64,000 bases of DNA from DATCDE01 sp038252405 (GCA_038252405.1 JBBSAJ010000004.1:1-64000), one strand, 5' to 3'; shown: positions 1 through 16,873, counted from the stretch's first letter. Made by a program: numbers and translations. The notes: generated by a model from the letters alone, not told the origin.

Positions 1-514
1 CCCGACCCTCGCGGTAGAACTCGGACCGGCTCAACTCAGCGCCACCGAGGCGCCCGGACACCTGGACCCGGATGCCCTTGGCACCGGCCTTCATGGTGGT
101 CTGGATCGCCTTGCGCATGGCCCGCCGGAAGGACACCCGGCTGGACAGCTGCTCAGCCACGCCCTGGGCGACCAGCTGAGCGTCCATCTCGGGGTTCTTG
201 ACCTCGAGGATGTTCAGCTGGACCTGCTTGCCGGTCAGCTTCTCCAGGTCGCCCCGGATGCGATCCGCCTCGGCGCCGCGCCGGCCGATGACGATGCCGG
301 GACGTGCCGTGTGGATGTCCACCCGGACCCGGTCGCGGGTGCGCTCGATCTCCACGCTAGAGATCCCGGCCCGCTCCATGCCCTTGGACATCATCTTGCG
401 GATGGCTACGTCTTCCTTGACGTAGTCCTTGTACAGCTTGTCGGCGTACCAACGGCTCTTGAACTCCGTGGTGATGCCGAGGCGGAACCCGTGCGGGTTG
501 ACCTTCTGGCCCAC
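1..514 (-). CDS. rpsC: 30S ribosomal protein S3 (3' end beyond window)
   Basis: S3 lies at the mRNA entry channel of the 30S subunit and helps mRNA unwinding. The first 171 codons are present; the rest runs off the left edge. The N-terminus reads MGQKVNPHGFRLGI, a clear S3 signature, and the KH domain carries its GxxG loop as IGRRGAEADRI. The GTG start at 514 shares its first base with the rplV TAG stop, so translation is coupled to L22. It is the last gene of the S10 operon visible here (rplP would normally follow). Identity is certain; only the C-terminus is missing. Confidence 0.96.
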   Translation of the reverse strand, partial: MGQKVNPHGFRLGITTEFKSRWYADKLYKDYVKEDVAIRKMMSKGMERAGISSVEIERTRDRVRVDIHTARPGIVIGRRGAEADRIRGDLEKLTGKQVQLNILEVKNPEMDAQLVAQGVAEQLSSRVSFRRAMRKAIQTTMKAGAKGIRVQVSGRLGGAELSRSEFYREGR

Positions 515-888
515 TAGCGGGTCCTCCCCTTCGAAGTGGCCGGCGCCGGCGAGGCGACGACAACGGTGATGTGACTGGTGCGCTTGCGGATCCGGTAGGC
601 CCGGCCCTGCGCCCGCGGCCGGAACCGCTTGAGGGTCGGACCCTCGTCGACGTACGCCTCGCTCACCACCAGGGTGGACGGGTCGAGATCGTGGTTGTGC
701 TCGGCGTTGGCGATGGCGCTGTCGAGCACCTTGCCGACCGGCTCGCTCGCGGCCTGCGGGGCGAACCGCAGCACGGCCTGCGCCTCCGCAGCCGGCAGAC
801 CCCGGATGAGGTCGACCACGCGGCGGGCCTTCATGGGCGTGATGCGCACGTGGCGTGCGCTCGCCCTCGCGGTGGCCCTGGCTTCCAT
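514..888 (-). CDS. rplV: 50S ribosomal protein L22
   Basis: L22 binds 23S rRNA and lines the peptide exit tunnel with L4. The protein is 124 aa from the ATG, normal for actinobacteria; conserved blocks include RHVRITPMKARRVVDLIRG near the N-terminus and the SHITVVV strand near the C-terminus. A GTG lies one codon earlier (891), but the upstream AGGGG is correctly spaced (6 nt) only for the ATG at 888, so that start is preferred. It sits between rpsS and rpsC in the S10 operon and its stop overlaps the rpsC start. Confidence 0.95.
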   Translation of the reverse strand: MEARATARASARHVRITPMKARRVVDLIRGLPAAEAQAVLRFAPQAASEPVGKVLDSAIANAEHNHDLDPSTLVVSEAYVDEGPTLKRFRPRAQGRAYRIRKRTSHITVVVASPAPATSKGRTR

Positions 889-943
889 CACTGTCCCCTA
901 GCTCGTCTCGTCGTTCTCAGGTTGGTACGGGTGGTCCGCAGCG

Positions 944-1225
944 TCAGCGGCGACGGGCCTTGCGGTCGTCCTTCTCGTGACCGCGGAAGGTCCGGGTGGG
1001 CGCAAACTCGCCCAGCTTGTGGCCGACCATCGCCTCAGAGACGAAGACCGGGACGTGCTTGCGGCCGTCGTGGACCGCGATGGTGTGGCCGATCATCGAC
1101 GGCACCACCATGGACCGACGGGACCACGTCTTGATGACGTTCCGGGTGCCCTTCTCGTTCTGGGCGTCCACCTTCTTGGCGAGGTGGTCGTCGACGAAGG
1201 GACCCTTCTTCAGGCTGCGCGGCAT
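944..1225 (-). CDS. rpsS: 30S ribosomal protein S19
   Basis: S19 sits in the 30S head, partners S13 and contacts 23S rRNA through an intersubunit bridge. The 93-aa protein begins MPRSLKKGPFVDDHL and ends in a basic KDDRKARRR tail; the central block HTIAVHDGRKHVPVFV is diagnostic. An AGGAG lies 9 nt before the ATG. It is 12 nt downstream of rplB and 52 nt upstream of rplV, in the usual S10 order. Confidence 0.96.
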   Translation of the reverse strand: MPRSLKKGPFVDDHLAKKVDAQNEKGTRNVIKTWSRRSMVVPSMIGHTIAVHDGRKHVPVFVSEAMVGHKLGEFAPTRTFRGHEKDDRKARRR

Positions 1226-1237
1226 CGCTGCTGGCTC

Positions 1238-2071
1238 CTAGCGCTTCTTGTTCTTGCGACGGCGGACGATGAGCTTGTCGCTCGGCTTATGCGCCTTGCG
1301 GGTGCGGCCCTCGGCCTGGCCCCACGGGGAGACCGGGTGCCGACCACCGGACGTCTTGCCCTCACCACCGCCGTGCGGGTGGTCGATCGGGTTCATGGCC
1401 ACGCCACGGACGGTCGGGCGCTTGCCCTTCCACCGCATCCGGCCGGCCTTGCCCCAGTTGATGTTCGACTGCTCGGCGTTGCCGACCTCGCCCACGGTTG
1501 CGCGGCAGCGCACGTCCACGTTGCGGATCTCCCCCGAGGGCATCCGCAGCTGCGCGTACGGGCCGTCCTTGGCCACCAGCTGAACCCCGGTACCGGCGGA
1601 CCGGGCGATCTTCGCGCCCCCGCCCGGCCGCAGCTCGATGGCGTGGACCATGGTGCCGACCGGGATGTTGCGCAGCGGCAGGTTGTTCCCCGGCTTGATG
1701 TCCGCCGAGGGACCGTTCTCGATCAGGTCGCCCTGCTTGAGCTTGCTCGGCGCGATGATGTAGCGCTTCTCGCCGTCCGCGTAGTGCAGCAGCGCGATCC
1801 GAGCCGTCCGGTTGGGGTCGTACTCGATGTGCGCGACCTTCGCCGGCACGCCGTCCTTGTCGTGCCGGCGGAAGTCGATCACGCGGTAGGCGCGCTTGTG
1901 GCCGCCGCCCTGGTGCCGGGTGGTGACCCGACCGTGGTTGTTGCGGCCACCCTTGGACGTGAGCGGACGCGTCAGCGACTTCTCCGGCTCCGTGCGCGTG
2001 ACCTCGACGAAGTCGGCGACGCTCGAGCCGCGTCGGCCCGGGGTCGTCGGCTTGTACTTGCGGATGCCCAT
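1238..2071 (-). CDS. rplB: 50S ribosomal protein L2
   Basis: L2 is an early-assembly 23S rRNA binder near the peptidyl transferase centre. The 277-aa protein is full length: it opens MGIRKYKPTTPGRRGSSV, has the OB-fold and SH3-like RNA-binding domains, and the conserved C-terminal block NPIDHPHGGGEGK containing the histidine linked to peptidyl transferase function. The very basic tail (RRRKNKKR) is typical. It lies 50 nt after rplW in the S10 operon. Confidence 0.97.
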   Translation of the reverse strand: MGIRKYKPTTPGRRGSSVADFVEVTRTEPEKSLTRPLTSKGGRNNHGRVTTRHQGGGHKRAYRVIDFRRHDKDGVPAKVAHIEYDPNRTARIALLHYADGEKRYIIAPSKLKQGDLIENGPSADIKPGNNLPLRNIPVGTMVHAIELRPGGGAKIARSAGTGVQLVAKDGPYAQLRMPSGEIRNVDVRCRATVGEVGNAEQSNINWGKAGRMRWKGKRPTVRGVAMNPIDHPHGGGEGKTSGGRHPVSPWGQAEGRTRKAHKPSDKLIVRRRKNKKR

Positions 2072-2121
2072 GGTTACGTGTCCTCGCCTGCGTCGTTAGC
2101 CGTCTGCTGTGGTGATCCCGG

Positions 2122-2421
2122 TCAGGAGACCGGTCCACCGAAGATGTCGATGCGCTGGCCCGGAGCCACGCTGACCACCGCGCGCTTGGTGGTGGCACGC
2201 CGGCCCCAGCCCACGTTGGTGCGACGGCGCTTGCCCTCGCGGTTGCTGGTGTTCACCCCGATGACCTTGACCCCGAACACCTGCTCGACCGCGATCTTGA
2301 TCTGGGTCTTGTTGGAGTCCGGGCGGACCAGGAAGGTGTACTTGTTCTCGTCGAGGAGGCCATAGCTCTTCTCCGAGATCACGGGCGCGAGCAGGATGTC
2401 GCGCGGGTCGGCGATCTTCAC
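2122..2421 (-). CDS. rplW: 50S ribosomal protein L23
   Basis: L23 lies at the peptide tunnel exit and is the docking point for trigger factor and SRP. The 99-aa sequence has the usual features: DPRDILLAPVISEKSYGLLDE near the start, then KTQIKIAVEQVFGVKV and the basic loop NREGKRRRTNVG. The GTG start overlaps the rplD TGA (GTGA), so the two are translationally coupled. Confidence 0.95.
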   Translation of the reverse strand: MKIADPRDILLAPVISEKSYGLLDENKYTFLVRPDSNKTQIKIAVEQVFGVKVIGVNTSNREGKRRRTNVGWGRRATTKRAVVSVAPGQRIDIFGGPVS

Positions 2422-3122
2422 TTGTCGCTCCCGTCGGTGTCCGCGGTGGTGGCCGCGGCCTCGGACTCGGTGGCCACAGCCTTCGCGCCCTTGCCCTTGG
2501 CCGGTCCGGCCAGGAACGCCTCGAGAGCGCCCTGCGTGAAGACCACGTCGTCGGAGACCAGCACGTCGTAGGTGTTCAGCTGGTCAGCGACGAGCAGGTG
2601 CACGGTGTCGACGTTGCGCAGGCTCTTCCAGGCAGCGACATCGTCGCGCTCGAGCACGACCAGCAGGTGCGGCCGACTGCTCAGCTGGGCCAACGCCGCC
2701 GAGGCCGCCTTCGTCGAAGGGGTCTGGCCGTCGACCACACCGGTGAGCACGTGGACCCGGCCGTTGCGCGCCCGGTCGGACAGCGCCCCGCGCAGCGCGG
2801 CGGCCTTCATCTTCTTCGGGGTCCGCTGCTCGTAGCTGCGCGGCGTCGGGCCGTGGACCACGCCGCCGCCGGCGAACTGCGGGGCCCGGGTGGAACCCTG
2901 CCGAGCCCGGCCGGTGCCCTTCTGGCGGTACGGCTTGCGCCCACCGCCGGACACCTCACCACGAGTCTTCACCGAGTGCGTGCCCTGGCGGGCCGCTGCC
3001 AGCTGGGCCACCACCACCTGGTGGATCAGCGGCACGTTGACCTGCACGTCGAAGATCTCAGCCGGCAGCTCGACGCTGCCCGCCTTCTCCCCGGCGGGGG
3101 TCAGGACGTCAACGGTCGTCAT
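2418..3122 (-). CDS. rplD: 50S ribosomal protein L4
   Basis: L4 is a primary 23S rRNA binder whose loop reaches the exit tunnel. From the ATG at 3122 the product is 234 aa and begins MTTVDVLTPAGEKAG, the usual actinobacterial N-terminus. A GTG at 3131 overlapping the rplC stop (GTGA) would add three residues and cannot be excluded. The tunnel loop GGGRKPYRQKGTGRARQGS is intact. The C-terminus ends in an Ala/Glu/Asp-rich tail of roughly 30 residues, longer than in many homologues. In Escherichia coli L4 also represses its own operon; whether it does so here cannot be told. Confidence 0.95.
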   Translation of the reverse strand: MTTVDVLTPAGEKAGSVELPAEIFDVQVNVPLIHQVVVAQLAAARQGTHSVKTRGEVSGGGRKPYRQKGTGRARQGSTRAPQFAGGGVVHGPTPRSYEQRTPKKMKAAALRGALSDRARNGRVHVLTGVVDGQTPSTKAASAALAQLSSRPHLLVVLERDDVAAWKSLRNVDTVHLLVADQLNTYDVLVSDDVVFTQGALEAFLAGPAKGKGAKAVATESEAAATTADTDGSDK

Positions 3123-3127
3123 GGCGC

Positions 3128-3772
3128 TCACTTGCCCTTCGCAGCGGTCCGGACGAGGACGAGGCCGCCCTTCGGGCCGGGGATGGCGCCCTTGATGAGC
3201 AGCAGCCCCTTGTCAGCGTCGACAGCGTGCACGGTCAGGTTCTGGGTGGACTGCTGGACGTGGCCCATCCGCCCCGCCATCCGCTGGCCCGGCATGACCC
3301 GGCCCGGCGTGGCGCAGGCACCGATGGAGCCCGGCTTGCGGTGGTTGCGGTGCGCACCGTGCGACGCGCCCACCCCGGAGAAGCCGTGCCGCTTCATGAC
3401 ACCCGCGAAGCCCTTGCCCTTGGTGGTGCCCGTGACGTCCACGAGCTGCCCGGCCTCGAAGACCTCGGCGGTGATCTCCTGGCCCAGGGTGTACTCGGGC
3501 GCGTCGTCGGTACGTAGCTCCACCAGGTGCCGGCGCGGGGTCACCCCAGCCTTGGCGAAGTGACCAGCCAGCGGCTTGGTCACCTTGCGCGGGTCGATCG
3601 CCCCATAGGCGATCTGCACCGCGGCGTAGCCGTCGGTCTCGGCGCTGCGGACCTGGGTGACGACGCACGGCCCGGCCTTGACCACGGTTACGGGGACGAG
3701 CCGGTTCTGCTCGTCCCAGACCTGGGTCATGCCGAGCTTCTCGCCCAGGACGCCCTTCATCTGCTTAGCCAT
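3128..3772 (-). CDS. rplC: 50S ribosomal protein L3
   Basis: L3 initiates 50S assembly and reaches toward the peptidyl transferase centre. The 214-aa product starts MAKQMKGVLGEKLGMTQVWD and carries the conserved KGFAGVMKRHGFSGVGASHG and PGRVMPGQRMAGRMG stretches that approach the active centre. It is 24 nt downstream of rpsJ and its stop lies just before or overlaps the rplD start. Confidence 0.96.
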   Translation of the reverse strand: MAKQMKGVLGEKLGMTQVWDEQNRLVPVTVVKAGPCVVTQVRSAETDGYAAVQIAYGAIDPRKVTKPLAGHFAKAGVTPRRHLVELRTDDAPEYTLGQEITAEVFEAGQLVDVTGTTKGKGFAGVMKRHGFSGVGASHGAHRNHRKPGSIGACATPGRVMPGQRMAGRMGHVQQSTQNLTVHAVDADKGLLLIKGAIPGPKGGLVLVRTAAKGK

Positions 3773-3796
3773 CGCGCTGCAGTCCTCGATCTCCGT

Positions 3797-4105
3797 CTAG
3801 AGCTTGATCTCGATGTCGACACCCGCCGGAAGGTCGAGTCGCATCAGCGAGTCGACGGTCTTCGGCGTGGGGTCGAGGATGTCGATCAGCCGTTTGTGGG
3901 TGCGCATCTCGAAGTGCTCGCGGCTGTCCTTGTACTTGTGCGGCGAACGAATCACGCAGTAGACGTTCTTCTCCGTGGGCAGCGGCACCGGTCCCGCGAC
4001 CTGCGCGCCGGTACGCGTCACCGTCTCGACGATCTTGCGCGCCGAGCTGTCGATGACCTCGTGGTCGTAGGCCTTGAGTCTGATGCGGATCTTCTGTCCC
4101 GCCAT
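3797..4105 (-). CDS. rpsJ: 30S ribosomal protein S10
   Basis: S10 is a 30S head protein, also NusE, the NusB partner in antitermination. The 102 aa are full length: MAGQKIRIRLKAYDHEVIDS at the start, the THKRLIDILDP segment and the closing PAGVDIEIKL. It is the first gene of the S10 operon, preceded by a structured leader of about 200 nt. The tuf gene lies upstream on the same strand. Confidence 0.96.
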   Translation of the reverse strand: MAGQKIRIRLKAYDHEVIDSSARKIVETVTRTGAQVAGPVPLPTEKNVYCVIRSPHKYKDSREHFEMRTHKRLIDILDPTPKTVDSLMRLDLPAGVDIEIKL

Positions 4106-4262
4106 GGTGGCTTCGCTGTCCTTCGCTGGTCGTGATGACGTGTCCGAGGGCGGCCCTGACGACCGCCGACCCCCGAGGTCGGGTGTGTCGTGATCCCGGG
4201 CCCGTACGGTGCGGCTCGAGAGTCATCAGGCTTGGTGCCCGGCCTTCACCGGGCGGTGGGAC

Positions 4263-4298
4263 CCGGGTGGCCGAGGCGCACGCGCCACGGCCACCCGG
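4263..4298 (-). promoter_or_regulatory. Long perfect hairpin in the S10-operon leader
   Basis: An 11-bp perfect inverted repeat (4263-4273 with 4288-4298, arm CCGGGTGGCCG) encloses a second 5-bp stem (GGCGC with GCGCC), separated by single A bases. It lies between tuf and rpsJ and would sit in the first part of the S10 mRNA leader. No U-run follows, so a regulatory leader element is at least as likely as a terminator for tuf. Confidence 0.5.
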
Positions 4299-4314
4299 CC
4301 CAGACAACCTCCCT

Positions 4315-4320
4315 AGTATG
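4315..4320 (-). promoter_or_regulatory. Candidate -10 box for the S10 operon
   Basis: CATACT on the minus strand lies 35 nt after the tuf stop and about 210 nt before rpsJ. A TTGTCG further upstream is closer than the ideal 17 nt, so the -35 match is poor. If real, transcription would start just before the leader hairpin. Confidence 0.3.
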
Positions 4321-4354
4321 CCGCACCGAAGTGCGACAAGGGAAATCGGTCGTG

Positions 4355-5548
<1,194 letters not shown>

Positions 5549-5651
5549 TGGGGTCCTCCTCGGGACTTCGGGTTGTTGCCGTACGACGGGTGGTTGACGG
5601 GTGCTGGGCGGGTGCGGGGACCCCTATCGGTGGAACAGTCTCGCTGAGGCT

Positions 5652-7751
5652 CTACTCGCCGCGTGCCTTGGCGATGATCTCCTCGGACACATTCTTGGGG
5701 ACCTGGGCGTAGGAGTCGAACTGCATGGAGTAGCTCGCCCGGCCCTGGGTCCGGCTGCGCAGGTCGCCCACGTAGCCGAACATCTCCGACAGCGGGACCA
5801 GGGCCCGGATGACGCGCGCACCTGAGCGCTCGTCCATGGCCTGGATCTGGCCCCGACGGCTGTTCAGGTCGCCGATGACGTCGCCCATGAAGTCGTCGGG
5901 CGTGGTCACCTCAACGGCCATCATCGGCTCCATGAGCACCGGCCCGGCCTTGCGGGCCGCCTCCTTGAACGCCATCGAACCGGCGATCTTGAAGGCAAGC
6001 TCGGAGGAGTCGACCTCGTGGTACTGGCCGTCGAGCAGGGTCACCTTGACGTCGACGAGCGGGTAGCCCGCCAGGACGCCGTACTCCATGGCCTCCTGGC
6101 AACCGGCGTCGACCGACGGGATGTACTCGCGCGGGATGCGACCACCCGTGACCTTGTTCACGAACTCGTAGCCGCCGTCGACCTCTCCCCCACTGGGCTC
6201 GACGCTGATCTGGACCTTCGCGAACTGGCCGGAGCCACCCGTCTGCTTCTTGTGGGTGTAGTCGACCTTCTCGACCGCCTTCGTGATCGTCTCGCGGTAA
6301 GCGACCTGCGGCTTGCCGACGTTCGCCTCGACCTTGAACTCGCGGCGCATCCGGTCGACCAGCACGTCCAGGTGCAGCTCGCCCATACCCGCGATGATCG
6401 TCTGGCCGGTCTCCTCGTCGGTGCGGACCTGGAAGGTGGGGTCCTCCTCGGCCAGCCGCTGGATCGCCGTGCCGAGCTTCTCCTGGTCGGCCTTGCTCTT
6501 GGGCTCGATCGCCACGTGGATGACGGGGGCCGGGAAGGTCATCGACTCCAGGATCACCGGCGCGTTGTCCGCGCACAGGGTGTCCCCGGTGGTCGTGTCC
6601 TTCAGTCCCATGACGGCGACGATGTCCCCGGCGCCCACCCGGTCGATCTCCTCGCGCTTGTTCGCGTGCATCCGGTAGATCTTGCCGATCCGCTCCTTCT
6701 TGCCCTTGGTGCTGTTGAGCACCTGGGTACCGGCCGTGAGCACCCCGGAGTAGACCCGGATGTAGGTGAGCTTGCCCAGGTGCGGGTCACTCATGATCTT
6801 GAAGGCGAGGGCCGAGAAGGGCTCGGACTCACTCGGCTTGCGCGCCACGATCTTGGTCTCGTCGCCGACCGCGTGGCCCTCGACGGCCTCGACGTCCAGC
6901 GGCGAGGGCAGGTAGCGGACGACCGCGTCCAGCATCGGCTGCACGCCCTTGTTCTTGAACGCCGAGCCGGCGAGGACCGGGTTGAGCTTGCCGGCGATGG
7001 TCGCGCGCCGAATCGCTGCGATCAGGTCGCCCTCGGACGGCTCCTTGCCCTCCAGGTACAGCTCCATCATCTCGTCGTCGGACTCGGCGATGGTCTCGAG
7101 CATGCGGTCCCGCCACTCGCGGGCGACGTCCAGGTGCGTGGCCGGGATGTCCTCGGTGTCGTACTCGTCGCCCTTGCCCTCGGTGTGCCAGAGCAGGGCG
7201 TGCATCCCGACGAGGTCGATGACCCCCCTGAAGTCGGCCTCCGCACCGATCGGCAGCTGCAGCACGAGCGGGATGGCGTTGAGCCGGGTGACGATCATGT
7301 CGACACAGCGGTGGAACTCGGCACCCACCCGGTCCAGCTTGTTGATGAAGCAGATCCGGGGCACGTTGTAGCGGTCGGCCTGCCGCCAGACCGTCTCGGA
7401 CTGCGGCTCCACGCCCGCGACACCGTCGAAGACCGCCACGGCGCCGTCGAGGACCCGCAGCGAGCGCTCCACCTCGACGGTGAAGTCGACGTGGCCGGGG
7501 GTGTCGATGATGTTGATCGTGTGGTCGTCCCACGAGCAGGTCGTCGCGGCGGAGGTGATCGTGATGCCGCGCTCCTGCTCCTGCGGCATCCAGTCCATCG
7601 TGGCGGCGCCCTCGTGGACCTCACCGATCTTGTAGTTGATCCCGGTGTAGAACAGGATCCGCTCGGTCGTGGTGGTCTTGCCCGCGTCGATATGGGCCAT
7701 GATCCCGATGTTGCGGACCTTGGCCAGGGCGGCGGCGGTGTCGATGGACAC
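5652..7751 (-). CDS. fusA: Elongation factor G
   Basis: EF-G catalyses GTP-driven translocation and, with RRF, ribosome recycling. The 699 aa cover all five domains: AHIDAGKTTTTERIL P-loop, RGITI switch I, DTPGHVDF switch II and NKLD base recognition, then domains II-V to the C-terminal SMQFDSYAQVPKN region. The start is GTG (MSIDTAAAL). It is the third gene of the str operon, 51 nt after rpsG. No features of the FusB or EF-G2 paralogues were noticed. Confidence 0.97.
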   Translation of the reverse strand: MSIDTAAALAKVRNIGIMAHIDAGKTTTTERILFYTGINYKIGEVHEGAATMDWMPQEQERGITITSAATTCSWDDHTINIIDTPGHVDFTVEVERSLRVLDGAVAVFDGVAGVEPQSETVWRQADRYNVPRICFINKLDRVGAEFHRCVDMIVTRLNAIPLVLQLPIGAEADFRGVIDLVGMHALLWHTEGKGDEYDTEDIPATHLDVAREWRDRMLETIAESDDEMMELYLEGKEPSEGDLIAAIRRATIAGKLNPVLAGSAFKNKGVQPMLDAVVRYLPSPLDVEAVEGHAVGDETKIVARKPSESEPFSALAFKIMSDPHLGKLTYIRVYSGVLTAGTQVLNSTKGKKERIGKIYRMHANKREEIDRVGAGDIVAVMGLKDTTTGDTLCADNAPVILESMTFPAPVIHVAIEPKSKADQEKLGTAIQRLAEEDPTFQVRTDEETGQTIIAGMGELHLDVLVDRMRREFKVEANVGKPQVAYRETITKAVEKVDYTHKKQTGGSGQFAKVQISVEPSGGEVDGGYEFVNKVTGGRIPREYIPSVDAGCQEAMEYGVLAGYPLVDVKVTLLDGQYHEVDSSELAFKIAGSMAFKEAARKAGPVLMEPMMAVEVTTPDDFMGDVIGDLNSRRGQIQAMDERSGARVIRALVPLSEMFGYVGDLRSRTQGRASYSMQFDSYAQVPKNVSEEIIAKARGE

Positions 7752-7802
7752 GGGTGACGTCTTCTCTCAGGTACTCGGGTGCCGGTTACGGAGGGGAGGG
7801 GA

Positions 7803-8273
7803 CTACCAGCGGTAGTGCGCGAACGCCTTGTTCGACTCGGCCATCTTGTGGGTGTCCTCGCGCTTCTTCACGCTGGCGCCCAGGCCGTTGCTCGCATCGA
7901 GCAGCTCGTTCATCAACCGCTCGGTCATGGTCTTCTCGCGGCGCTGCCGGGAGTAGCTGACCAGCCAGCGCAGCGCCAGAGTGGTGCTGCGGCCGGGCTT
8001 GACCTCGACCGGCACCTGGTAGGTGGCACCGCCCACGCGGCGGCTCTTGACCTCGAGCGTCGGCTTCACGTTGTCGAGCGCCCGCTTGAGGGTGATGACC
8101 GGGTCGTTCCCGCTCTTCTCACGGCAGCCCTCGAGGGCGCCGTAGACGATCCGCTCGGCGGTCGACTTCTTGCCGCCCATCAGGATCTTGTTGACCAGCG
8201 CGGTGACCAGCGGGCTGTTGTAGACCGGGTCGACGACGACGGGGTGCTTGGGGGCTGGGCCCTTGCGCGGCAT
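7803..8273 (-). CDS. rpsG: 30S ribosomal protein S7
   Basis: S7 nucleates assembly of the 30S head and contacts the E-site tRNA. The 156-aa protein has the standard MPRKGPAPKHPVVVDPVYNS start, the SRRVGGATYQVPVEV strand and a C-terminus ending AHYRW. The ATG shares one base with the rpsL stop (TGATG), so S12 and S7 are coupled. Confidence 0.97.
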   Translation of the reverse strand: MPRKGPAPKHPVVVDPVYNSPLVTALVNKILMGGKKSTAERIVYGALEGCREKSGNDPVITLKRALDNVKPTLEVKSRRVGGATYQVPVEVKPGRSTTLALRWLVSYSRQRREKTMTERLMNELLDASNGLGASVKKREDTHKMAESNKAFAHYRW

Positions 8274-8647
8274 CAGCTCTTCTCCTTCTTCGCCCCGTAG
8301 CGACTGCGCGCCTGCTTGCGGTTCTTCACGCCCTGCGTGTCGAGCGCGCCACGGATGATCTTGTAACGGACGCCGGGAAGGTCCTTCACCCGACCACCGC
8401 GGACGAGCACGATCGAGTGCTCCTGGAGGTTGTGGCCGACCCCGGGGATGTAGGCCGTGACCTCGATCTGGCTGGTCAGGCGCACGCGTGCCACCTTGCG
8501 CAGCGCCGAGTTCGGCTTCTTCGGGGTGGTCGTGTACACGCGGGTGCAGACACCGCGCCGCTGGGGGCTGCCCTTGAGGGCCGGCGTCTTGGTCTTCCCG
8601 ACCTTGTCCTGGCGGCCCTTGCGGACTAGTTGCTGGATCGTGGGCAC
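8273..8647 (-). CDS. rpsL: 30S ribosomal protein S12
   Basis: S12 controls decoding accuracy at the A site. The reading frame extends far upstream, but the S12 N-terminus PTIQQLVRKGRQDK fixes the GTG start at 8647, with GGAG 4 nt before it, giving 124 aa. The lysines where streptomycin-resistance changes occur are wild type (TTPKKPNSALRK and GGRVKDLPGVRY). It is the first gene of the str operon, with about 255 nt free of genes before it. Confidence 0.96.
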   Translation of the reverse strand: MPTIQQLVRKGRQDKVGKTKTPALKGSPQRRGVCTRVYTTTPKKPNSALRKVARVRLTSQIEVTAYIPGVGHNLQEHSIVLVRGGRVKDLPGVRYKIIRGALDTQGVKNRKQARSRYGAKKEKS

Positions 8648-8902
8648 CGCGTCTCCGTTGCTGTTGCTGTCTCGCAGGTCTGGGTCAGTTCTCAGGTGGT
8701 GCTCAGGTGCGTCCTCACTCGACCCACGAGGTCGGGCGTGTCGGCCCGTCCCCCCCACAGCGAGCGTTGGCCCACCACAGAAGGTCCGGTACTTCCGCAC
8801 AGCGCGCAGGCACACGTGCGGGGCCCGGGCTTCCCCAGGCGCGAGGACTGAGCCTACCCGGGGCCCGACCCGCAGGTCAAAGCGAAGACTCGCCGGGCAG
8901 GC
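8648..8902 (-). other. Intergenic region upstream of rpsL
   Basis: These 255 nt carry no convincing gene. They must hold the str-operon promoter and leader, since a separate gene ends at 8903. I could not pick a -35/-10 pair with confidence. A C-rich tract occurs near 8750 on the plus strand. Confidence 0.45.
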
Positions 8903-9271
8903 TCAGCGCGAGGTGAGCGCCACCACAGCGACGACCGCCAGTGCGCCCAGCGCGAACAGACCGTACAGGACGATGTTCGCCCAGGCCACCACCCGGGCCG
9001 CGGTGACGAGTCCGCGGCCGCCCCGGGGCCCGGCCGACGCCTCGATGGCACGCTGGGCGTTGCCGGCGAGCACCACCGCCACGATGGCCAGCACCACCGG
9101 ACAGACCACCCAGGCCAGGATGGCCACCACCAGGGCAGCCACGGCGGTGCCGTCGTTCGTCGGTGCGACCGGGTAGGCCGGGTCGTACCCCGTCGGGAGC
9201 GTCGAGTCGGCCGGGGCCGGCCACGGGCCAGGCTGTTGTGGTGGTGTGCCCGCCGCGGGGTCCTCGGTCAT
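8903..9271 (-). CDS. Small two-helix membrane protein (DUF4190-like)
   Basis: The 122-aa product has a Pro/Gly-rich cytoplasmic N-terminus (about residues 1-40), then two hydrophobic segments at about 43-69 and 95-118 joined by a short charged loop. This layout fits the DUF4190 family of small actinobacterial membrane proteins of unknown function. The ATG is set by AGGAGG four nt upstream; the longer frame overlaps rpoC and is spurious. It lies between the rpoC terminator and rpsL on the same strand, splitting the usual rpoC-rpsL neighbourhood. No function can be given. Confidence 0.75.
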   Translation of the reverse strand: MTEDPAAGTPPQQPGPWPAPADSTLPTGYDPAYPVAPTNDGTAVAALVVAILAWVVCPVVLAIVAVVLAGNAQRAIEASAGPRGGRGLVTAARVVAWANIVLYGLFALGALAVVAVVALTSR

Positions 9272-9290
9272 GCTGCCTCCTGCTGGAACG

Positions 9291-9329
9291 CGCACGGCCC
9301 CGCTCCCGGGTCGGGGGCGGGGCCGTGCG
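9291..9329 (-). terminator. Stem-loop terminator after rpoC
   Basis: A perfect 13-bp GC-rich inverted repeat (9291-9303 with 9317-9329, arm CGCACGGCCCCGC) with a 13-nt loop starts 13 nt after the rpoC stop. No U-run follows, which is common for actinobacterial terminators. Confidence 0.65.
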
Positions 9330-9342
9330 GATGATCCCTGGC

Positions 9343-13224
<3,882 letters not shown>

Positions 13225-13274
13225 GACTGCCGCCTGCTTTCTAGATTCGTGGCCGATCGGGGCGGGGGTGTCGG

Positions 13275-13303
13275 TTCCGGGGGGCCCCGCGGGCCCCCCG
13301 GAA
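13275..13303 (-). promoter_or_regulatory. Very stable hairpin between rpoB and rpoC
   Basis: A perfect 13-bp repeat (arm TTCCGGGGGGCCC, 13275-13287 with 13291-13303) with a 3-nt loop follows the rpoB stop at once and sits 50 nt before the rpoC start. There is no U-run. It may be a processing or partial termination element that sets the ratio of beta to beta'. Confidence 0.6.
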
Positions 13304-13304
13304 C

Positions 13305-16781
<3,477 letters not shown>

Positions 16782-16873
16782 GAGGCGTCCTTCCGAGGGC
16801 TCGCGGGCACATTCCGCGCATGCGTCATGTCCCACGGCTAGCGCGTGGGAAATCATGAGCAGCGCAAAGAGGC

